From: Amorphophallus konjac | Lineage: Eukaryota; Streptophyta; Magnoliopsida; Alismatales; Araceae | Reading direction: 5' to 3' | Assembly: GCA_022559845.1 (NCBI GenBank) | Contig: JAHNEJ010001038.1 | Location: 223,796 to 287,795 of the forward strand | DNA length: 64,000 nt | Shown here: piece after piece, positions 58,003 to 64,000 of the stretch | Layout: every line of letters starts with the position of its first letter | Position numbering within the stretch: the stretch's first letter is position 1 | Notes under the pieces: generated by a model | Database searches by the model: none | Seen by the model: the letters and a program-made list of their open reading frames with translations, nothing else | What the model was told of the DNA's origin: nothing | Program-made: the position numbers and the translations under genes

Positions 58003-58207
58003 AAGACCAACAGGAAGAAGAGAAGACTCAGCCAAGTGGGAAACAAATTCCCCCAATCAGGAAGGTCCAAGAGAAACAGGTGAGTCTTCAACAAATATTA
58101 GATTTCTTAAAGACCATCCTTTAGATAAAGTCATAGGCAATCCTGAAGATCCTCTTCGGACTAGGTCTCATTTTAGAAATGTGAATAATGATGACTTAAT
58201 TGCTTAG

Positions 58208-59741
58208 TCTCACAAATTGAACCCAAAATAGAAGAGGCCTTAGCTGATCAAGCTTGGGTCAATGCTATGAGTGAGGAATTAGGTCAGTTTGAAAGGAATA
58301 ATGTCTGGGAGCTTGTCCCAAGACCAGATGGTATTAATGTCATAGGAACCAAGTGGGTGTTCAAAAATAAGATGAATGAAGATGGAATTATCTCGAGGAA
58401 TAAGGCCAGACTAGTAGCCAAAGGCTACTGTCAGGAATTCGGTGTAGACTTTGATGAATCCTATGCACCTGTTGCTAGGATGGAAGCTATAAGATTGTTG
58501 CTTGCCTTTGCATGCTCAAAGAACATAAAACTCCAACAAATGGATGTTAAAAGTGCCTTTTTAAATGGAGTTATTAAAGAAGAAGTTTTTGTTGAACAAC
58601 CTCCTGGATTTCAATATTCTCCTCAACCTAACCAAGTTTTCAGGTTAAACAAAGCCTTGTATGGTCTAAAGCAGGCTCCAAGAGCTTGGTATGAAAGATT
58701 GTCTGAATTTCTGATCAGCAAGGGCTACAAAAGAGGTAAAGTTGATCAGACTTTATTTACCAAGGGCATGAATAAAGATCTCATCATAGTTCAGGTATAT
58801 GTAGATGACATTGTATTTGGATCAACTAAGCATGAACTATGTGATGAATTTTCTACCATGATGTCTGCTGAATTTGAAATGAGCTTGGTTGGTGAACTAA
58901 AATATTTTCTTGGATTGCAGGTACAGCAGCTAGAAGATGGGTGCTTCATCAACCAAACCAAATACACAATGGAACTGTTCAAAAGGTTTGGCATGGAAAA
59001 CTTAAAGCACATTACTACACCCATGGGCACCAATACTTCATTGGATGCAGATGAGACAGGTAAAGAAGTAAATGCCAAACTTTATAGAGGTATGATTGGA
59101 TCACTACTTTACTTGACAGCCTCTAGACCTGATATACAATTCAGTGTAGGAATGTGTGCAAGGTATCAGTCTAGACCTACTGAACTACACTTAGCTGCAG
59201 TTAAAAGAATCTTCAGATATTTGTCAGCTAGTCACTCTCTTGGTTTATGGTTTCCTGCATCTCACACACTTAACCTAGTAGCATACACAGATGCTGACTA
59301 TGCAGGCTGTAAACTAGACAGGAAAAGCACAGTGGCCATTGTGAATTCTTGGGTGGGTGTTTAGTGTCTTGGGGCTCCAAGAAACAACATTCTGTGGCCC
59401 TCTCCACTGCAGAAGCTGAATATGTGGCTGCAGGGAGTTGTGGAACACAAGTCATATGGATTAAACACCAGCTTCAGGACTACCAAGTAGACCTGGGGTG
59501 CACACCTATTTACTGTGATAATACTAGTGCCATCAATCTTGCTAAAAATCCTGTTTTGCATTCACGAACCAAACACATAGAGATAAGACATCATTTTATA
59601 AGAGATGAGGTGTCTAAGAATAATTTTGAACTGATTCATGTAGGCACAGATAATCAGATTGCTGACATATTCACAAAACCTCTGGATAATGAAAAATTTT
59701 CCACATTGAGAAGAGAATTAGGCTTATACAAATTGTCTTAA
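58208..59741 (+). pseudogene. pol: Pol 3' part of the Sirevirus: RT and RNase H
   Basis: RT is open over 58,208-59,364: [38 protein letters not shown], the [11 protein letters not shown] box with first catalytic Asp, [20 protein letters not shown], and the catalytic [10 protein letters not shown] (about 58,797). RNase H starts [18 protein letters not shown] (about 59,277). It is shifted by one base near 59,330-59,350, then continues as [22 protein letters not shown] (catalytic Glu), TPIYCDNTSAINLA and IADIFTKPL to a TAA at 59,739-59,741. Apart from that single shift and the break before 58,208, the enzyme regions look intact, consistent with recent activity. Confidence 0.93.
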
Positions 59742-61314
59742 TTATGAAGCCTGTTCTTGTTGTGAGGGGGAGTTGTGTCTATCTGATGTTTAGCCTTCTT
59801 TCATGCTGGTTTAAGGGGAGTTCAGAATGCTTACTGGTTAGCTTCAGGAATGCTCTAGTAAGGGGAAGCTTGAGATTTTGCTGGAATGTTTTTGAGGAAT
59901 GCTATGTCTTAGGGGGAGCTGAGTTGTGATGTGAGAAGAGAAGTTCTTTGACAGATTCAAAAGGGCTGTCCAGATGTGTACCTTTGCTGGTCTTGCATGA
60001 CTGATTTAGTGTGGTTCTCTCAGAAATAGAGTGTCACTTATCTCTTAAGTCTATAAGTCAGTGACTCTAATCTCCAAGTTAGAATCTTTCCTTTGGTACT
60101 CCTTCAGAGATCTGGACTAATTGCATAAAGTATATCTTCCTACATTGTCATTGATTATGGTTCAGGCCAAAAACTTGTATGTCTTGATATCTGACCCAAT
60201 CAACTTGAAATCTAGACTTCAAGACTCAATTCAAGAAAAGTTCTTTTTGGTATTGTCTTCAATCATTCTATCTTTTAACTCAAGGGCTTAACTGAACAAA
60301 CATGTTCTGTTTTGATCACTGAGAAACTGGGAGCTTCATCAATGAAATGAATATTTCTCCCAAGTCATGAGGTGTCAAATGCTTAAAATGAATGAAAAGT
60401 CATGACAGAGCAATGGTGGCTTGCTGGTGAGTAACTGGGGACTCTGGCCTCTAATCAAGGTGTTTCCTATGTCAAAAGCCACAGTTACTAACTCTGTTCC
60501 TTATTAAAAAAAAGGGGGAAGTAATGAGGTACTCACTCTGAGTAACTGGGGATTCAGGCCTCTAATCAAGGTGTCTCCCTAATGTCAAAGGAAGTGAACT
60601 ACCAACTTACTCATTGATCTTCTTGAAAATCATCTCCTGGTTTTGATGATGACAACAGTAAGACTTTGGATATAGACACTTTACCTCTAATAACTATTTA
60701 ATAATTCAAAGGGGTTGCAGGGTGCTCATTGCGTCAACGCCATCAAATGGAAGCGTCGACGCAGCAGTGCAAACTCAAGAAAGAAGCCCCTGGGTGAATT
60801 TGCGCGTCAACGCAACGTTCAAGTGGAGTGGATGCATCAGAGCATTGATAGCTTGGGCACAAAGTCTATACTTCAGCTGGATCCATTTAGTCTGTACATT
60901 GGCATATCTTCGTCAAGTCTGTACATCGGGCACCTTCTTAACAAAGTCTATACATTGCTATTTGCATTGCACAGTCCATACACTTGAAGCTTTTCATTTG
61001 ATGAAGTCTATACACTAGACTCCAGTTCTCCAAGTCTATACACTAGACTTCAGTTCCCCAAGTCTATACACTAGACTTCGGTCCTCCAAGTCTATACACT
61101 AGACTTCGTCTTGAGCTTTGAGGGGAGTCATGTTGCTTCATGGAAGAAATGGTTATGAGCTGTGGGGGAGATGAGAGTGTGCTGTAGGGAATGTTTAATT
61201 CATTTGCATGAGCATGTCTTGAACTTATTCTGCTTGTTGCAGCTGGTATTAACTCTTTGTTGAAACTTGATATTACATGATTCATAGTGTTGTCATCATC
61301 AAAAAGGGAGAGAT
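59742..61314 (+). other. Non-coding tail of the Sirevirus with multiple polypurine tracts
   Basis: No envelope-like ORF is present. Purine tracts occur at about 59,765-59,772, 59,813-59,820, 59,860-59,868, 59,911-59,918, 60,506-60,520, 61,162-61,172 and the functional one (AAAAAGGGAGAGA, 61,301-61,313) next to the 3' LTR. Multiple polypurine tracts are a known Sirevirus trait. TAACTGGGGA...CAGGCCTCTAATCAAGGTGT is duplicated near 60,432 and 60,543, spaced about 110 bp. Confidence 0.85.
60729..61110 (+). repeat. Copies of the LTR motif arrays inside the element's tail
   Basis: GCGTCAACGCC...AGCGTCGACGCAGC at 60,730-60,765 plus GCGTCAACGC near 60,805. They are followed by nine AAGTCTATACACT-type motifs up to about 61,104, the last four in a tight AAGTCTATACACTAGACTTC unit of about 30 bp. 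These are the same two motifs, in the same order, as in the LTR U3. Confidence 0.85.
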
Positions 61315-63667
61315 TGTTGCATTCCTATGGTTTTGATGATGTCTCACACTATAAATCAATCTTCTCTCTAGATTAATGTTGTTTCATCATGTGAGTGAGT
61401 ATAGTTCATTTGGTTGTCAGATAAGCATGCTATCATGATTTTATCTATACTCTGCTTAGCTAGTACTGATTGCAGTGGGTCGACCCACCCCTTCTGATGC
61501 GTCGACTCATCTGTTCATTTGGCATAACTCCTTCAAGTCTATTCACTCTGTCTGCACAGTTTTTCACACCAGTGCGTCAACTCAGTGTGGTGATGCGTAG
61601 ACTCTTCTGTTCAGGTTCTTCATTTCATTAAGTCTATACATCATCAGTTGAACGTAATAGTAATACGTTGCAGCGTCAACTCAATGGGCTGCAGCGTCAA
61701 CTCAGCATGTAAAATACTGTGTTAAAAGCCTAAGTCTATACACTCGTTTGTGAGCCTTCAACTCTTCACTGCTTGAGCCTCACCAAAGTCTATACATCGC
61801 TTCAAGCGATTCTAGTATATACAGTCTGCCTCCACACTAGAAGTCTGTACAACGGACTGCTTCTTGTGAAGTCTACACATTGACTCGTTCAATTCTGCAA
61901 AGCATGTTCATTAGACTATGGCGAAGTCTATACACTCGGTTCCTTGGGCAAAGTCTATACAACCGCAACCCAACACATTGAACAGCTTTCCAAGTCTATA
62001 CACTAGACTTCATTTCACTAAGTCTATACACTCCCTCATTATGTACACACTTGCTATATTAATCTCTGTAGTCTATACAATGCTTCACGTTAACACTAAG
62101 TCTATACACTTCATTATTGTTGCTGAAGGGAACAGGGTCGACGCCTGAAGTTTAAAGCGTCCACGCATCAGTAGACGAAACTGTCACGTCGTCTTCTATT
62201 GCGTCAAAGCCACAAGCAAGCAGCGTCGACGCAGCAGTTAAAATAGCAGAGACTCTTACAAGCGATGAAGCCTTCACGAAATCTTCCACTGCGTCAACGC
62301 CATCAACAAGAAGCGTCGACGCAGCGGCATAAGAGATGCCAGTATAGAAATGTACACGTTCGTGCGTCAACGCCACCAACTGGCAGCGTCAACGCAGCAG
62401 TCCAAGAAAGGGACGACTTATCTCTAGATGCCTTCAATACGTCAACGCTATATGCTGATAACGTCGACGCAGCTCGCCTATCTGTTGAAGACTTGAACAC
62501 TGAACTGCCGATACCATTGCGTCAACGCAATAGGCTGATGGAGTCGACGCAGCGGTTAAGAAGTTTGAAGATTTCTGATGACTGCGTCAACTCTTTGGAG
62601 CGAGTGAGTTGACGCCATCTACCTCCAGTTGCTGAGCGTACTGGTGCTGGGCACGTGATCCGACGATAAGGAAAATGCCCAGATGAGGACACGTGGTCTG
62701 ACAGTCTACTGGATGCTGCCACGTGGTCCGAATTCTTAGGGCGGGAACTGTGGAAGCCACACGCACCCTGCTGCTGCTCCAGGTATAAAATGAAGCCTTC
62801 GTCTTCAGATGAAGGTTGATCGAAGAGGAAGCCTGGAGAGCATATACGTCCTTCGATCCAGAAAAGGAAAGAAAAGTGCAGAGAGAAAGAAAGAGAAAGG
62901 AAAAGAGCAAGAGAGTTCAATATCTGAGAGGAGTTTGGTCGAGAGAGAGAGAGATTGTGTGCTGATTGATGAATTGCTTCATTTGAAGCTACGTTTGTAT
63001 TGGGTTTCAGAACCGATTCCTTCTCATTGTTTTTTCGTTTTCCACTTTGCTTTCGTTTATTTTTTGTCCTTCTATTCTGATCTGAATTGTTGTCCCTCCG
63101 GTGTGTGGAGGAAGGGAGTATCACTCCAGTTTCCCTCTGTGTTGCAGAGGAAGAGAGATCGGGATCTCTGGTGGTGTTAGTGACTGGTTGTCATTAACAG
63201 TTTCCCTCCGGTGTGTGGAGGAAGGGAGAGGTTTCTCCGGTCGTGTTCTAGCTGGGAGCTAGAACAGGTTTCAAGTTCTGTGGGGTAGCAAACTTGGTTA
63301 AGGGCTTTGTCTCCCTTGGTGTTCAAGCTGTGTGGCAGCGTGTTGTTCGCAGACTGAGTCTGCATTGATCTAGCATCGTCTAGTGGAATCCTCACTCTAG
63401 TTGGGGTGAGGGGTGGATGTAGATTGCGGACTGCAATCGAACCACCTAAAAACTGAGTGCCTTCTCTGTGGTTTGCTATTGTTCTCTACGCTCTTCATCT
63501 GCTCGGCTCTTTGCTTCCATGTGATTCACTCTTCATTCTCATTTACATCCCTCTGTGTACGGTTTAAGGAGGTGCGTTAGCAGTAGAAAATTTATTCCGC
63601 TTAAGTTTCTACAAATTGGGAGTGATCAATTCATCCCCCCTTCTATATCACTCTTGCTGCGCTATCA
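61315..63667 (+). repeat. 3' LTR of the Sirevirus
   Basis: Matches the 5' LTR almost base for base up to about 62,810 (a few substitutions, two small indels). From about 62,810 to 63,660 it shows many single-base indels relative to the 5' copy. TATA box GGTATAAAATG at about 62,781. It ends GCTATCA at the right TSD GCACT. Confidence 0.95.
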
Positions 63668-63672
63668 GCACT

Positions 63673-64000
63673 TGCATTATTCAGTTTCTATTTGTTACGG
63701 TTCGTCTATCACCAATACATCTAGCTTTTTCGATCCCCTATTAGGGACCGGGCTCCCTCTGTGGTTTCATAGGAAGGAGAGGATCAGATCCTCTGGGTGG
63801 TTCAAGCTGTCAGTCAGCAGAAAGCAAGCTGTGTTGCTCAACTGTGTAAGCAAGCTGTTTACTCAACGGATCAAGCTGTGTGTCAGTCGGAAAGTCTCAC
63901 CGAGTTTGGTGAGGGGTGGACGTAGGTTGTGGGCTAACAACCTAACCTCCTTAAAATCCTTGTGTTGTGGGTTGTATACATTGTGAGCTTGTTCTATATC
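63673..64000 (+). mobile_element. Older LTR fragment flanking the Sirevirus
   Basis: Downstream of the TSD the sequence resembles the R/U5 style of the Sirevirus LTR without being a copy: CCCTCTGTGGTTTCATAGGA, GATCCTCTGGGTGGTTCAAG, GGTGAGGGGTGGACGTAGGT, ACCTAACCTCCTTAAAATCC. It is therefore probably a diverged Sirevirus-family LTR into which 52,125-63,667 inserted. It is cut by the window end. The left half should be the sequence just before 52,120. Confidence 0.6.

Larger units (their letters stand above)
52125..63667 (+). mobile_element. Sirevirus (SIRE/Maximus-type Ty1/copia), full length
   Basis: 11,543 bp, flanked by the perfect TSD GCACT (52,120-52,124 and 63,668-63,672). LTRs are 2,342 and 2,353 bp (TGTTGCATTCC...GCTAACA or GCTATCA), nearly identical, so insertion was recent. 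Primer site TGGTATCAGAGC lies at 54,470-54,481. Order: gag with CCHC and a long coiled coil, protease, integrase, RT, RNase H (integrase before RT defines Ty1/copia), then a 1.6-kb non-coding tail with several polypurine tracts. This layout and the INT/RT sequence are those of Sireviruses. Coding is interrupted by several single-base frameshifts. Confidence 0.95.

Noticed and set aside
59742..61314. Envelope-like ORF in the Sirevirus tail
   Set aside because: Some Sireviruses carry one, but no frame longer than about 100 residues and no transmembrane pattern is present here.
1..64000. tRNA genes
   Set aside because: Only primer-binding-site complements to tRNA-Met were found (23,559; 28,027; 34,644; 54,470); no cloverleaf gene was recognised by eye.

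Overview
This is nuclear DNA from a flowering plant. The coding style of the one host gene (very GC-rich, intronless ALOG-domain gene) and the density of long-LTR retrotransposons suggest a monocot or another large-genome angiosperm, but nothing in the window fixes the species. No prokaryotic, plastid or mitochondrial features are visible.

Region 1 (about 1-11,900) is gene-proximal, low-copy DNA. It holds C-rich degenerate repeats, an AT-rich 36-40 bp satellite-like array (1,430-2,060), several GA/CT and TA microsatellites, one confident host gene (ALOG/LSH/G1-like transcriptional regulator, 3,595-4,419, + strand), and a small inverted-repeat MITE-like element near 10.3-10.55 kb.

Region 2 (about 11,930-45,120) is a deeply nested retrotransposon stack that can be resolved from 5-bp target-site duplications (TSDs). 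A partial 3-kb-class LTR (11,931-13,288) abuts a second LTR-like sequence (13,289-14,729). Into that sequence inserted a Ty3/gypsy chromovirus, here called E, with 2.6-kb LTRs (14,730-45,120). E's 5' LTR was hit twice: by a 3.2-kb solo LTR (A, 16,948-20,142, TSD CCTTG) and by a non-coding large retrotransposon derivative (LARD B, 20,211-34,307, TSD AGTAG). B contains a Cassandra-type TRIM carrying 5S rRNA-like sequence in its LTRs (24,175-28,486). That TRIM is split by another solo LTR of the A family (C, 24,374-27,973, TSD GCAGG). E's integrase region is interrupted by a further solo LTR (D, 38,987-42,261). E's gag-pol is dead, with about fifteen in-frame stops. Most are TAG where this family has CAG, which fits methylation-driven decay. 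E's gag also carries a 134-bp insert with intron-like borders.

Region 3 (45,121-52,120) has minus-strand fragments of plant-mobile-domain/DUF7745-like genes, an acidic low-complexity ORF, and many small stem-loop-like modules of the AACGCC...GGCGTT type, ending in another partial LTR with a TATA box.

Region 4 (52,125-63,667) is a complete-length, recent Ty1/copia Sirevirus (SIRE/Maximus type; TSD GCACT) with nearly identical 2.35-kb LTRs, a frameshifted gag with CCHC knuckle and coiled coil, and recognisable PR-INT-RT-RNase H. Several polypurine tracts follow the coding region. It sits in an older LTR that resumes at 63,673.

The most unusual theme is that almost every LTR family here, though unrelated in overall sequence, carries its own array of short CpG-containing dyad motifs separated by variable spacers (GGCGCGCC; GCGGTC/GACCGC; AACGCC/GGCGTT; GTCGAC; GCGTCAACGC/GCGTCGACGC; GATACGTAACGCC).
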